NCBI RefSeq assembly: GCF_944380975.1
Contig: NZ_CALWJK010000002.1
Span: 1-37,765, forward strand
DNA length: 37,765 bases
From: an uncultured Agathobaculum sp.
Lineage (GTDB): Bacteria > Bacillota > Clostridia > Oscillospirales > Butyricicoccaceae
Direction: 5' to 3'
Below, piece by piece: positions 7,001-15,125 of the stretch (position 1 is the first letter of the stretch; every line of letters begins with the position of its first letter). Below the pieces are notes generated by a model. That model saw only the letters and a list, made by a program, of their open reading frames with translations. It had not been told where the DNA came from and made no database searches. The position numbers and the translations under genes were made by a program.

Positions 7001-8578
7001 TTACAACATCGGGACAGGCGTGGACGGCAGCAGCGGATAAATTTGCAGATGCAGATTGCCGGGGCGGTTTGTGGTGACGCGTTCTGTCTTGGTGTACACG
7101 ATTTTTTCAATCACGGTCTTGAGCAGGCGGTTTTGTTCGCGGGCGTTGTCCGCCTGTTCATAGGCGTCGAGGACATGCTGCAAGCGAAGGACGAAAGCGC
7201 GGCGGTTTGCAGCAGCGTGTTCCAATTGTTCCAGTTCGGCTTGCATATCGCCCTGTTGACGGAGGAGCGAGGTGCGCTCGGCATCGAGCGCGTTTTTGCG
7301 CTCCAGATATAGAGCAGGGGTATATACTCCTGTTTCGACCAGCTCAAATGCGCGGCTGATGCGTGCATCCAGTTCTGAGAGACGTTTGTCCAGTAGCTGA
7401 AGTGAGGCGCGCAGCGGCGCGGTTTCGTCCTGCTGCGAAAAGGGACTGCCGTCGGATGTATAGGCGGATAGCCAGAGGCGCAGCGTGTCGAGTACCATGC
7501 GCTCGATTTCGTCATAGCGATGCGAAATGGTCGGACAGGCCGAGCGGGAGACGCAGAAAATCAGCGGCTCGCGCGGGATGGTCTGTCGGTTGGAGATGCA
7601 GTTGCGCTGCATCTTGCGCCCGCATGAGCCGCAGACAATCAGGCCGGTGAAGGCGTTTTTCTGTCCCTTTCCGGCAGGGACCGGAGGCGCGGGATGGCTT
7701 GCGAGGATTTCTTGCGCACGGTGCCAGTCCTCGCGGGAAACAAGCGCTTCGTGTCGCCCTTCATATAGCTGTATGTCCTTGGCGGTCAGGCGAACGACTT
7801 TGAGACGGCCGTCCACCACCTCCTTGCGCGTTGGACGGCGGGTACTGGTGGTGTAGCCTGCATAGTGTGGATTGTGCAGCAGGAGAGACACGCGGCGGTC
7901 GGTCCACTGATGGCGCGCGCCCGGCGGCGGGGGCAGCAGGCGGTTGAGCCGCTTTTTGATTTGCGAGATGCACACATCTTCTTGCACAAACCAGCGAAAT
8001 ATGTTTTGTACGATTGGCGCGGTTTGTGGATCGGGTTCGAGTGAGCCGCCCTTTTCGCCCTTGAGCTTGATTTTGCGGTAGCCGAAAGGCGGCTGTCCGG
8101 CGGTGTATTTGCCCTCGCGTCGTGCCGCCTGCACTCCGGCGTTTAGGCGGCGGCGGATGGTTTTGTATTCGCGGCGGGACATGAAAAGCCCGAACTCGAA
8201 ATATTCCTCGTCGTATTCGTTGTTGGGGTCGAAGGTTTTGAACGGCGTGATGATGCGCGTTTCTGAGTATTTGAAGGCACGCGCGACCATGCCTTGGTCG
8301 ATGCTGTCGCCGCGTGCCAGACGTTCAATTTCCATCACGATGACACCGCACCACTGTCCGGCTTCCACCTCTTGCAGCAGCCGCTGCATCTGCGGACGCG
8401 CGGCAATGGTGTCGCCTGAGACGACCTCTTCATAAATCGCTCCGATGGGCAGGCTGCGTGCTTCAGCCAGTTCGGTGAGTGTGCGGCGGTGACGGGCGAG
8501 CGTGTCGCCTTCGCCGCGTGCTTCGGCTTCGAGGTCCTGACGGGATTTGCGCAGATAGATGCAGTATTGCGTCGGCAT
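7001..8578 (-). CDS. Large serine recombinase
   Basis: A 525-residue site-specific recombinase that cuts and joins DNA through a serine linkage. The resolvase domain opens with YCIYLRKSRQD, placing the nucleophile at Ser12, and continues through ARPQMQRLL and EIERLARGD. The Recombinase domain follows (AGQPPFGYRKIKLKGEKGG; HNPHYAGYTTS), then a zinc ribbon (CGSCGRKMQRNC with later Cys residues) and a coiled coil around residues 370-480. Length and order are those of phage or ICE integrases of the serine type. I choose ATG 8578 because TAAGGAG lies 8 bases upstream; an in-frame GTG three codons earlier overlaps that site. It is intact. Its 3' end abuts the truncated gene, marking a likely attachment site. 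Confidence 0.92.
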   Translation of the reverse strand: MPTQYCIYLRKSRQDLEAEARGEGDTLARHRRTLTELAEARSLPIGAIYEEVVSGDTIAARPQMQRLLQEVEAGQWCGVIVMEIERLARGDSIDQGMVARAFKYSETRIITPFKTFDPNNEYDEEYFEFGLFMSRREYKTIRRRLNAGVQAARREGKYTAGQPPFGYRKIKLKGEKGGSLEPDPQTAPIVQNIFRWFVQEDVCISQIKKRLNRLLPPPPGARHQWTDRRVSLLLHNPHYAGYTTSTRRPTRKEVVDGRLKVVRLTAKDIQLYEGRHEALVSREDWHRAQEILASHPAPPVPAGKGQKNAFTGLIVCGSCGRKMQRNCISNRQTIPREPLIFCVSRSACPTISHRYDEIERMVLDTLRLWLSAYTSDGSPFSQQDETAPLRASLQLLDKRLSELDARISRAFELVETGVYTPALYLERKNALDAERTSLLRQQGDMQAELEQLEHAAANRRAFVLRLQHVLDAYEQADNAREQNRLLKTVIEKIVYTKTERVTTNRPGNLHLQIYPLLPSTPVPML

Positions 8579-8687
8579 GGAATCCACTCCTTACGATGGT
8601 GTATTAACATCCTATCAGTGGTGCATGCAAAAAATGACATGCTAAGGCTTGTCCGGCGCATAGGATACGGCGAAGGAGGCGGTCCGC

Positions 8688-8858
8688 ATGGCTGTTGCTG
8701 CAACCTATCACTATGCGCATGGCACGGTTTCGGTTTGTGATGACGCTTATTGTGAAGTTTCGACGGAGGAGCTTAAGCGCCGCGAAGAGCACATGTGGCG
8801 CGCGGCATATGAGATTGCGCTGGGGGCGCAAGCCAAACGGCAGGAAACGGAAAAATGA
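8688..8858 (+). CDS. Small 56-residue protein divergent from the recombinase
   Basis: The ATG at 8688 follows GAAGGAGG at a 9-base gap. The product begins MAVAATYHYAHGTVSV, has a short beta-like half with CDDAYC and then a charged helix (STEELKRREEHMWRAAYEI). I recognise no family for certain. Its position, 110 bases from the recombinase and read in the opposite direction, fits a small regulatory or directionality factor, but nothing in the sequence proves this. A stop at 8856 is followed by no clear terminator. Confidence 0.6.
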   Translation: MAVAATYHYAHGTVSVCDDAYCEVSTEELKRREEHMWRAAYEIALGAQAKRQETEK

Positions 8859-8933
8859 ACAGGAGCTGGAAGTGTATTTCAGCGCGCCAAAATCCGTCAA
8901 ATTGCGGTGATTCTTTTTGTTCAGTTTTTTCTC

Positions 8934-8962
8934 TTTTCACACAACATGTGGTGTGTTATAAT
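8934..8962 (+). promoter_or_regulatory. nrdD promoter
   Basis: TTTTCA (8934-8939), a 17-base spacer and TATAAT (8957-8962). The first NrdR-like box fills most of the spacer. Confidence 0.75.
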
Positions 8963-8986
8963 GAAAACCTACACCAAATAGCATGA
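8939..8986 (+). promoter_or_regulatory. Paired NrdR boxes
   Basis: Box 1, ACACAACATGTGGTGT (8939-8954), is close to the NrdR consensus ACACWATATNTWGTGT. A weaker copy, ACACCAAATAGCATGA (8971-8986), begins exactly 32 bases later, the three-helical-turn spacing expected for NrdR pairs. They flank the -10 element, so binding would block transcription when dATP is high. Confidence 0.7.
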
Positions 8987-9000
8987 GTGAGGAAATAATA

Positions 9001-11121
9001 ATGGTTCGAGTAATTAAAAAAGATAATACAAAAGAAGCGTTTAACATTCAAAAAGTGGTGATTGCGGTCAATAAGTCCGCAAACCGCGTGCTGTATACGT
9101 TTACCGAGGACGAACTGCGGGCGATCTGCGACCATGTGGAGGGCTACATCCGCGATCACGGTATGACCGAGGTGCAGATTTGGCAGATGCATAACATCGT
9201 CGAGGCGGCCCTTGAAGCCGTGCGCCCTGAAGTAGCCAAGAGCTACCGCGATTACCGCAACTATAAGCAGGATTTTGTCGGCATGCTGGACAGCGTGTAC
9301 AAAAAGAGCCAGTCGATCATGTATATCGGTGATAAGGAGAACTCCAACACGGACTCCGCGCTGGTGTCCACTAAGCGCAGCCTGATCTTTAACCAGCTCA
9401 ATAAGGAGCTGTATCAGAAGTTCTTCATGAACACCGAGGAGTTGCAGGCCTGCCGCGACGGCTATATTTATGTGCACGATATGTCTGCGCGCCGAGACAC
9501 CATGAACTGCTGTCTGTTCGATGTGGAGCATGTGCTCAAAGGCGGCTTCGAAATGGGCAATTTGTGGTATAATGAGCCTAAGACGCTCAATGTTGCCTTT
9601 GACGTGATCGGTGATATTGTGCTGTCTGCGGCTAGCCAACAGTACGGCGGCTTCACCGTGCCGTCGGTTGATCTGCTGCTTGAGCCGTATGCAGAGCGCA
9701 GCTACAAGATGCTGACCGAAAAGTACAGCCGCCTGGGACTGGATGCGGAGACCGTGGAAAAAGAGGTCATGGCCGACATTCTCAACGATTTCGAACAGGG
9801 CTTTCAGGGCTGGGAGTATAAGTTCAACACGGTCGCGTCCAGCCGCGGCGACTATCCGTTCATCACCATGACCATGGGCACTGGCACGGGGCGCTTTGCC
9901 AAGCTCGCGTCCATTACGATGCTGAACGTTCGTCGCAAGGGTCAGGGCAAGAAGGGCCAGAAAAAGCCTGTGCTGTTCCCCAAGATCGTGTTCTTGTATG
10001 ACGAGAACCTGCACGGCCCGGGCAAGGAGCTTGAAGACGTATTCGAGGCGGGCATCGAGTGCTCGTCCAAGGCGATGTATCCGGACTGGCTGAGCCTGAC
10101 CGGCGAGGGCTATGTGCCGTCGATGTATAAGAAGTATGGCGCAATCATCAGCCCGATGGGCTGCCGCGCGTTCCTGTCTCCGTGGTATGAGCGCGGCGGG
10201 ATGAAGCCTGCGGATGAAGCGGACAAGCCGGTCTTTATCGGTCGTTGGAACATCGGCGCGGTGTCGCTGCATCTGCCGATGATTTATGCCAAGTCGCAGC
10301 AGGAAAATCGTGATTTTCATGAGGTGTTGGACTATTACCTCGAGCTGATCCGTCGTCTGCATATCCGTACCTATGCGTATCTGGGCGAGATGCGCGCGTC
10401 GACCAACCCGTTGGCATATTGCGAGGGCGGCTTTTACGGCGGCCACCTCAAGCCGTCGGATAAGATCAAGCCCATCATGAAAACGGCGACCGCGTCGTTC
10501 GGCATTACGGCGCTCAACGAATTGCAGGAGCTGTATAACGGCAAGTCGCTCGTCGAGGACGGGCAGTTTGCGCTCGATACGCTCGAATACATCAACCAGA
10601 AGGTCAATCAGTTCAAGGAAGAGGACGGCAACCTGTACGCGATTTACGGAACGCCGGCCGAGAGCCTGTGCGGCTTGCAGGTTGAGCAGTTCCGCCGTAA
10701 GTACGGCATCATCGAAGGCGTGTCCGATCGCCCGTATGTCTCCAACAGCTTCCATTGCCATGTCACTGAGGATCTCACGCCGATTGAAAAGCAGGATCTG
10801 GAAGGACGCTTCTGGAACCTGTGCAACGGCGGCAAGATCCAGTATGTCAAGTATCCGATTGACTACAATCTGGAGGCCATCCGCTCGTTGGTGCGCCGCG
10901 CGATGCGTCTGGGCTTCTACGAAGGCGTTAACCTGTCGCTGGCGTACTGCGACGACTGCGGTCATGAAGAGCTGTCGATGGACGTTTGCCCTAAGTGCGG
11001 CAGCCGCAATCTGACCAAGATCGACCGAATGAACGGTTATCTGTCTTATTCGCGCGTCAAGGGTGACACGCGTCTGAACGACGCCAAGATGGCAGAAATC
11101 GCAGAAAGGAAAAGTATGTGA
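9001..11121 (+). CDS. nrdD: Anaerobic (class III) ribonucleoside-triphosphate reductase
   Basis: A 706-residue enzyme that reduces ribonucleoside triphosphates to deoxyribonucleotides without oxygen, using a glycyl radical. An N-terminal ATP-cone (residues 1-90, VRVIKKDNTKEAFNIQKV) serves allosteric control. The core has MNCCLFDVEHVLKGG with a catalytic cysteine candidate. The C-terminus has the four-Cys zinc site CDDC...CPKC (about 650-666) and the radical loop RMNGYLSYSR with Gly about 679. I choose ATG 9001, preceded by TGAGGA, over the in-frame ATG at 8983, which lies inside the second NrdR-like box. The stop overlaps the nrdG start (TGATG), so activase and reductase are made together. 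Length is typical. Confidence 0.96.
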   Translation: MVRVIKKDNTKEAFNIQKVVIAVNKSANRVLYTFTEDELRAICDHVEGYIRDHGMTEVQIWQMHNIVEAALEAVRPEVAKSYRDYRNYKQDFVGMLDSVYKKSQSIMYIGDKENSNTDSALVSTKRSLIFNQLNKELYQKFFMNTEELQACRDGYIYVHDMSARRDTMNCCLFDVEHVLKGGFEMGNLWYNEPKTLNVAFDVIGDIVLSAASQQYGGFTVPSVDLLLEPYAERSYKMLTEKYSRLGLDAETVEKEVMADILNDFEQGFQGWEYKFNTVASSRGDYPFITMTMGTGTGRFAKLASITMLNVRRKGQGKKGQKKPVLFPKIVFLYDENLHGPGKELEDVFEAGIECSSKAMYPDWLSLTGEGYVPSMYKKYGAIISPMGCRAFLSPWYERGGMKPADEADKPVFIGRWNIGAVSLHLPMIYAKSQQENRDFHEVLDYYLELIRRLHIRTYAYLGEMRASTNPLAYCEGGFYGGHLKPSDKIKPIMKTATASFGITALNELQELYNGKSLVEDGQFALDTLEYINQKVNQFKEEDGNLYAIYGTPAESLCGLQVEQFRRKYGIIEGVSDRPYVSNSFHCHVTEDLTPIEKQDLEGRFWNLCNGGKIQYVKYPIDYNLEAIRSLVRRAMRLGFYEGVNLSLAYCDDCGHEELSMDVCPKCGSRNLTKIDRMNGYLSYSRVKGDTRLNDAKMAEIAERKSM

Positions 11122-11606
11122 TGCGCTATCACAACATAACCAAAGATGATATGCTCAATGGGGAAGGGCTGCGCGTCGTGCTATGGGTGGCTGGCTGTGG
11201 ACATGCCTGTCCGGGCTGCCATAATCCCGTGACATGGGATGCAGACGGCGGCCTGCCGTTCGATCAGGACGCGGAGGACGAGCTGTTTGCAGAGCTTGGC
11301 AAGGATTATGTGTCAGGCGTGACGCTTTCGGGCGGTGACCCGCTGTTCCCGGCCAACCGTGCAGATGTGGAGGCGTTATGCGCTCGCATCCGAGAGCAGT
11401 TCCCGGATAAGACAATCTGGCTGTATACTGGTTATACATGGGAGCAGATACAAGACTTGCCGCTGCTGGAAAACGTAGATGTGGTTGTGGACGGACGGTT
11501 TGTGCAGGCGCAGGCAGATTCCCAACTGCACTGGCGCGGCAGTGCCAACCAGCGGGTGATCGACGTTGTGCGCACCCGTGCATCAAACGAAGTTGTTTTG
11601 CTGTAA
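11121..11606 (+). CDS. nrdG: Anaerobic ribonucleotide reductase activating protein
   Basis: A 161-residue radical SAM enzyme that installs the glycyl radical on NrdD. The CX3CX2C cluster motif reads CGHACPGC (about residues 28-35), followed by NPVTWD and the SAM-binding LSGGDPL segment. The start ATG 11121 overlaps the nrdD stop by one base, with AAGGA 10 bases upstream; an in-frame GTG one codon earlier is less likely. The dUTPase-like gene follows 28 bases on, giving a compact deoxynucleotide supply operon. Confidence 0.95.
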   Translation: MRYHNITKDDMLNGEGLRVVLWVAGCGHACPGCHNPVTWDADGGLPFDQDAEDELFAELGKDYVSGVTLSGGDPLFPANRADVEALCARIREQFPDKTIWLYTGYTWEQIQDLPLLENVDVVVDGRFVQAQADSQLHWRGSANQRVIDVVRTRASNEVVLL

Positions 11607-11634
11607 AAGTATGGATAAGGAAGGCGGATATAAT

Positions 11635-12144
11635 ATGCAAAAGGTTGCAAAATTTCACAAGGTATCGGAACAGCAGTTTCTCACGGATTGGTGCAGCGCA
11701 ACCGGAAGCAGCACGAGCGAGGCAAAAGCGGTTTATGAGAAGATTCGTTTGCCACGCCGGGCAACGGTCGGCTCCGCGGGGTATGACTTTTTTGCACCCG
11801 AGACGTTTTCTCTTGTGCCGCACGAAACTATCCTGATCCCGACTGGTATTCGTGTGGAAATCAAGGATGGTTGGGTGCTGCAGCTTTATCCGCGTTCCGG
11901 CCTCGGCTTTAAGTATTGCCTGCAAATGGACAATACGGTCGGTATCATCGACAGTGATTACTTCAATGCGAAAAATGAAGGGCATATCTTTATCAAGATG
12001 ACCAATCAGAATCGACAGGGGAGAAATCTTTCTGTTGCCGCGGGCGAGGGCTTTGCACAGGGCATCTTCCTGCCGTTCGGCATCACACAGGATGACGATG
12101 CAGACGGCTGCCGTGAGGGCGGCTTTGGCAGCACAACGAAATAA
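11635..12144 (+). CDS. dUTP diphosphatase-like protein
   Basis: A 169-residue protein of the trimeric dUTPase fold, which hydrolyses dUTP to dUMP and pyrophosphate and so keeps uracil out of DNA. Motif 1 is SAGYDFFAPE (47-56), motif 2 PRSGLGFKY (86-94), motif 3 GIIDSDYF (103-110) with the catalytic Asp, and motif 5 REGGFGST (160-167). About 38 residues precede motif 1, longer than in the minimal enzyme. dCTP deaminase-type relatives share the fold, but motif 5 favours dUTPase. ATG 11635 is chosen for AAGGAAGGCGG 7 bases upstream; an in-frame ATG at 11611 has no such site. It lies directly after nrdG, which fits its role. Confidence 0.85.
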   Translation: MQKVAKFHKVSEQQFLTDWCSATGSSTSEAKAVYEKIRLPRRATVGSAGYDFFAPETFSLVPHETILIPTGIRVEIKDGWVLQLYPRSGLGFKYCLQMDNTVGIIDSDYFNAKNEGHIFIKMTNQNRQGRNLSVAAGEGFAQGIFLPFGITQDDDADGCREGGFGSTTK

Positions 12145-12201
12145 GGTGGTTTGACCGCAGTTTTCGTTTTGCTTTGCTGAGAAAGCGCATTTGGCAATGG
12201 T

Positions 12202-12231
12202 GTCACCTTTTCCTGTCTACCTGCTTATACT
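12202..12231 (+). promoter_or_regulatory. Possible SigE sporulation promoter
   Basis: GTCACCTT (12202-12209), 14 bases, then CTTATACT (12224-12231) resembles the sigma-E pattern GTCATATT / CATACAMT. It lies directly before the small membrane protein and spoVM genes; spoVM is sigma-E dependent in Bacillus subtilis. The transcript would begin close to the AGGAG site, so the leader would be very short. Confidence 0.35.
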
Positions 12232-12253
12232 GATGACAGGAGCGTGATGCGCA

Positions 12254-12400
12254 ATGTTTTGTCGGGGTCAGGTCATCGGTTTGATTTCCCTCTGTTTGGG
12301 TGTGGGCCTGCTGCTGGGCGGACTGCTCTCGCTGTGTCTGCCGGTCTGGCTGCTTGCGCTGGCGCTGATCGCAGCAGGGTGGTTCCTGCTTCAGTGTTGA
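12254..12400 (+). CDS. Small hydrophobic membrane protein upstream of spoVM
   Basis: A 48-residue product made almost entirely of two membrane segments (about residues 7-28 and 31-47) joined by a short SLCLP turn, with MFCRGQ at the N-terminus. AGGAG lies 11 bases before ATG 12254. Similar glycine/leucine-rich mini-proteins occur in Clostridia but have no known function. The spoVM-like gene begins 15 bases after its stop, so both are likely expressed together during sporulation. It would be missed by callers with a 60-codon limit. Confidence 0.6.
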   Translation: MFCRGQVIGLISLCLGVGLLLGGLLSLCLPVWLLALALIAAGWFLLQC

Positions 12401-12415
12401 CGGGAGGTGGACGCG

Positions 12416-12490
12416 ATGATGAAGGTTGTTGTATGGAAGAGTCCGAAATATTTGAAAGGCATTTTGAGCAAGCTGTTTCATATCACCTGA
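12416..12490 (+). CDS. spoVM: SpoVM-like spore-coat anchoring peptide
   Basis: A 24-residue amphipathic peptide, MMKVVVWKSPKYLKGILSK plus five residues. Numbered from the second Met, it matches Bacillus subtilis SpoVM (26 residues) at Lys2, Lys7, Pro9, Lys10, Leu12, Gly14 and Ile15, including the proline known to be needed for SpoVM localisation. SpoVM inserts in the convex forespore membrane and recruits the SpoIVA coat base; SpoVM also interacts with FtsH in B. subtilis, and an ftsH gene lies about 650 bases downstream here. A strong GGGAGGTGG site precedes tandem ATG codons at 12416 and 12419. A terminator follows at 12525. The identification rests on a short sequence but the spacing of conserved residues is convincing. 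Confidence 0.75.
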   Translation: MMKVVVWKSPKYLKGILSKLFHIT

Positions 12491-12524
12491 AAGCAAACGG
12501 CTGCAAAAGATGCATGCGCCGAAA

Positions 12525-12561
12525 ACGGGCGGTATGGCAGAAGGCCGTGCCGTCCGTTTTT
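12525..12561 (+). terminator. Intrinsic terminator after spoVM
   Basis: A 14-bp stem with some G-T pairs (ACGGGCGGTATGGC / GCCGTGCCGTCCGT), a 5-base loop and a TTTTT tail. Confidence 0.8.
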
Positions 12562-12606
12562 CTGTTCACCCTAATCTGAATTTGCAAATTGTTCACAAAT
12601 GAACGA

Positions 12607-12635
12607 TTGACAGTGTCAACTATTTTGCGTATGAT
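12607..12635 (+). promoter_or_regulatory. marR-ftsH promoter with palindrome over the -35
   Basis: TTGACA (12607-12612), a 17-base spacer and TATGAT (12630-12635). The -35 is half of a 13-base palindrome TTGACAGTGTCAA (12607-12619), a plausible operator for the MarR protein encoded next, giving autorepression. Confidence 0.7.
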
Positions 12636-12673
12636 GATGGTAACAGAAACGCGCGGAAAAGGAGGGCGACGAT

Positions 12674-13132
12674 ATGAAGTGGTGGGAAGAGAGGTTTTTG
12701 CTCGATGCAGCAAAAATGGAAAAGCTATACTGGAATTGCATTCGCGAGGCAGCCAGCGGCTATCACTTGACGCCAAATGAAATTTCTGTGCTGCTGTTTT
12801 TGCGGCGGTATGCGCCGGAATCGGATACCGCAACAGAAATGGTGCAGCAGCTTGGGATATCCAAGGCATTGGTCGCGCGGAGCGTGGATAGTCTGCATCA
12901 ACGTGGCTTTGTGCAGGGTGAACGCGATGCCAATGATCGACGCATCGTGCATCTGCATCTGTGCGGTGAGGGGATTGCAATCGCGCAGCGACTGCATCAG
13001 AATGGCTGCCGTGTGGTGGAACAGCTTCGCCGCGATGTAAGCGAAGAAGAGTTGCAGCAGGTGCATGAAATCATGCAAAAAATGCAGCGTAATCTGGATG
13101 AAATACTAAACAACATGGAAGGACAGGTGTAA
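12674..13132 (+). CDS. MarR-family transcriptional regulator
   Basis: A 152-residue winged-helix repressor. The recognition region is TATEMVQQLGISKALVARSVDSL followed by the wing RDANDRRIVHLHLCGEG, where the DxR of MarR proteins is seen as DANDRR. Short N- and C-terminal helices would form the dimer interface. ATG 12674 follows GGAGGG. It is first in a transcript with ftsH, six bases apart, and the promoter carries a palindrome over its -35. It probably represses itself and ftsH in response to an unknown small molecule or stress. Confidence 0.9.
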   Translation: MKWWEERFLLDAAKMEKLYWNCIREAASGYHLTPNEISVLLFLRRYAPESDTATEMVQQLGISKALVARSVDSLHQRGFVQGERDANDRRIVHLHLCGEGIAIAQRLHQNGCRVVEQLRRDVSEEELQQVHEIMQKMQRNLDEILNNMEGQV

Positions 13133-13138
13133 ATTGAT

Positions 13139-14983
13139 ATGGTTGAACCGGGCAAGGATTCCAAAACACCGAAAAGACCACTGATTTTCTATTATGCAGT
13201 GACATTGTTGGTGTTGATGCTGCTCAACTGGCTGCTGGTGCCGATGTTGGCGCAGCGGCAGGTCGTTGAGGTGGGCTACAATGAATTTGTGTCCATGCTG
13301 GATGATGGCAAGGTCCAGACGGTGGCCTACGAACCATCGGAGAGTCAAATCGTGTTTGAAGCGACGAACGAGGATGGTAAGACAGCCATTTACAAAACCG
13401 GCATTTTCCCTGATTCGGATTTATACAGCAGATTGGATGAGGCAGGTGTAAACTTCGCGGCTGAGATTCCGACGCAGACCTCTCCGCTGCTGAGCATTTT
13501 GCTCAGCTATGCGCTGCCAATCATTTTGATTGTTGTGGTCGGCCAGTGGCTGAGCAAAAAGATGATGAAGAGCATGGGCGGCAACGCGATGAGTTTTGGT
13601 AAGTCCGGGGCGAAAATCTATGCCGAAACCGAAACCGGAAAGACCTTTGCGGATGTAGCCGGACAGGATGAAGCCAAGGAAGCGCTGACTGAGATCGTGG
13701 ACTTCCTACACAACCCGAACAAATATGCTTCGATCGGCGCAAAGCTGCCCAAGGGTGCGTTGCTGGTCGGCCCTCCGGGCACCGGTAAAACATTGCTGGC
13801 GAAAGCGGTTGCAGGGGAAGCGCACGTTCCGTTTTTCTCGATTTCCGGTTCGGAATTTGTGGAGATGTTCGTCGGCATGGGCGCGGCGAAGGTGCGTGAT
13901 TTGTTCAAGCAGGCAAGTGAAAAAGCGCCTTGTATTGTGTTTATCGATGAGATTGATACCATTGGTAAAAAGCGTGACGGTAATGGCATGGGCGGCAACG
14001 ATGAACGCGAGCAGACGCTCAATCAGTTGCTGACCGAGATGGATGGCTTTGACGGCACAAAGGGCGTGGTCATTCTGGCGGCAACCAACCGTCCGGAATC
14101 GCTTGACCCAGCGCTGCTCCGTCCCGGCCGGTTTGACCGGCGCATTCCGGTGCAGCTGCCCGATTTACAGGGCCGTATGGCGATTTTGAAGGTGCATGCT
14201 AAGGATGTCCATATGTCTGGAAACATTGACTTCAATGCGATCGCGCGGGCAACGTCCGGTGCATCCGGTGCAGATTTGGCAAACATCATCAACGAAGCGG
14301 CACTGCGCGCAGTGCGTCTGGGTCGCAGCGCGGTCGAACAGGCTGATCTGGAGGAAAGCGTGGAGACGGTCATCGCGGGTGCACAGCGCAAGAATGCGGT
14401 ACTCAGCGCAAAAGAAAAGGAAATCGTCGCTTATCACGAAATCGGCCATGCGCTGGTGGCAGCCAAGCAGTCCAATTCCGCACCAGTGACCAAAATCACC
14501 ATCATTCCGCGTACTTCGGGCGCGCTCGGTTACACCATGCAGGTGGATGAGGGTGAGCACTATCTGATGACACGCGAGGAACTACTGAACAAGGTGACAA
14601 CCTTGACCGGCGGTCGTGCGGCAGAAGAACTGATTTTCGGATCGGTGACCACCGGTGCATCCAACGATATTGAGCAGGCGACCAAGCTCACACGGTCGAT
14701 GATTACGCGGTACGGTATGAGCCGGCGGTTTGATATGGTGGCGCTCGAAACCGTAACCAATCAGTATTTGTCCGGGGATACCTCGCTGGCCTGTTCGGCG
14801 CAGACTGCGGCGCAGATCGATGAGGAAGTGGTGCAGACCGTGAAAACCGCGCACGAAAAGGCGGTTGGCATTTTGCAGGAGAATATGGAGGCGCTGCACC
14901 GTTTGGCACATCATCTGCTGGAAAAGGAAACGATCACAGGCGAAGAATTTATGGATTTGCTGAACAAGTCGCAGAACGGATAA
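13139..14983 (+). CDS. ftsH: ATP-dependent zinc metalloprotease FtsH
   Basis: A 614-residue membrane AAA+ protease that unfolds and degrades membrane and regulatory proteins as a hexamer. Two membrane helices (about 15-37 and 116-138) flank a small extracytoplasmic domain. The AAA+ module has Walker A GPPGTGKT (211-218), Walker [10 protein letters not shown] (265-273) and the second region of homology [19 protein letters not shown] (317-335). The peptidase has the zinc motif HEIGH (433-437). Length is normal. It follows the MarR gene by six bases and ends at a perfect terminator. Many Clostridia carry more than one ftsH, so this MarR-linked copy may be a stress or sporulation paralogue; that is inference. 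Confidence 0.95.
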   Translation: MVEPGKDSKTPKRPLIFYYAVTLLVLMLLNWLLVPMLAQRQVVEVGYNEFVSMLDDGKVQTVAYEPSESQIVFEATNEDGKTAIYKTGIFPDSDLYSRLDEAGVNFAAEIPTQTSPLLSILLSYALPIILIVVVGQWLSKKMMKSMGGNAMSFGKSGAKIYAETETGKTFADVAGQDEAKEALTEIVDFLHNPNKYASIGAKLPKGALLVGPPGTGKTLLAKAVAGEAHVPFFSISGSEFVEMFVGMGAAKVRDLFKQASEKAPCIVFIDEIDTIGKKRDGNGMGGNDEREQTLNQLLTEMDGFDGTKGVVILAATNRPESLDPALLRPGRFDRRIPVQLPDLQGRMAILKVHAKDVHMSGNIDFNAIARATSGASGADLANIINEAALRAVRLGRSAVEQADLEESVETVIAGAQRKNAVLSAKEKEIVAYHEIGHALVAAKQSNSAPVTKITIIPRTSGALGYTMQVDEGEHYLMTREELLNKVTTLTGGRAAEELIFGSVTTGASNDIEQATKLTRSMITRYGMSRRFDMVALETVTNQYLSGDTSLACSAQTAAQIDEEVVQTVKTAHEKAVGILQENMEALHRLAHHLLEKETITGEEFMDLLNKSQNG

Positions 14984-15000
14984 CAGGAGTGTAAAGAAGA

Positions 15001-15040
15001 ACAAGGAGGGACGCTTTGCGTCCCTCCTTGTTTGTGTTTG
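15001..15040 (+). terminator. Strong terminator after ftsH
   Basis: A perfect 14-bp stem (ACAAGGAGGGACGC / GCGTCCCTCCTTGT), a 3-base loop and TTGTGTTT. Confidence 0.92.
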
Positions 15041-15086
15041 AAGCTGTTTTAGGTTGAGCAAAACGGGTAAAATATTTCTCCAAAAC

Positions 15087-15108
15087 TTATAGACGATATC
15101 GTCTATAA
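15087..15108 (+). promoter_or_regulatory. TetR operator 1, 22-bp perfect palindrome over the promoter
   Basis: The 22-bp palindrome has the core AGACGATATCGTCT. It covers the -35-like TAGACG (15090-15095) and part of the 17-base spacer of a promoter with TATAAT at 15113-15118. Confidence 0.8.
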
Positions 15109-15118
15109 GCGTTATAAT
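15090..15118 (+). promoter_or_regulatory. Promoter of the tetR-SLH/transglutaminase operon
   Basis: A -35-like TAGACG (15090-15095), a 17-base spacer and consensus TATAAT (15113-15118). The weak -35 lies inside operator 1. Confidence 0.65.
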
Positions 15119-15125
15119 ACAAAAC

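Larger units (their letters stand above)
6985..8860. mobile_element. Recombinase-bearing element or its remnant (limits uncertain)
   Basis: One edge is seen where the Cys-rich gene breaks off (about 6985-7000) against the recombinase 3' end. The other edge is not identified: the missing rest of the interrupted gene is not found between 8858 and the nrdD promoter. Contents are a large serine recombinase and one small divergent ORF. Either the element is much reduced, or a deletion joined its right side to the nrd region. No direct repeat was recognised. Confidence 0.35.

Noticed and set aside
8956-10965. A 669-codon open frame on the minus strand opposite nrdD
   Set aside because: It is a shadow of the strong codon bias of nrdD: no ribosome binding site, no recognisable domain, and nrdD itself is certain.
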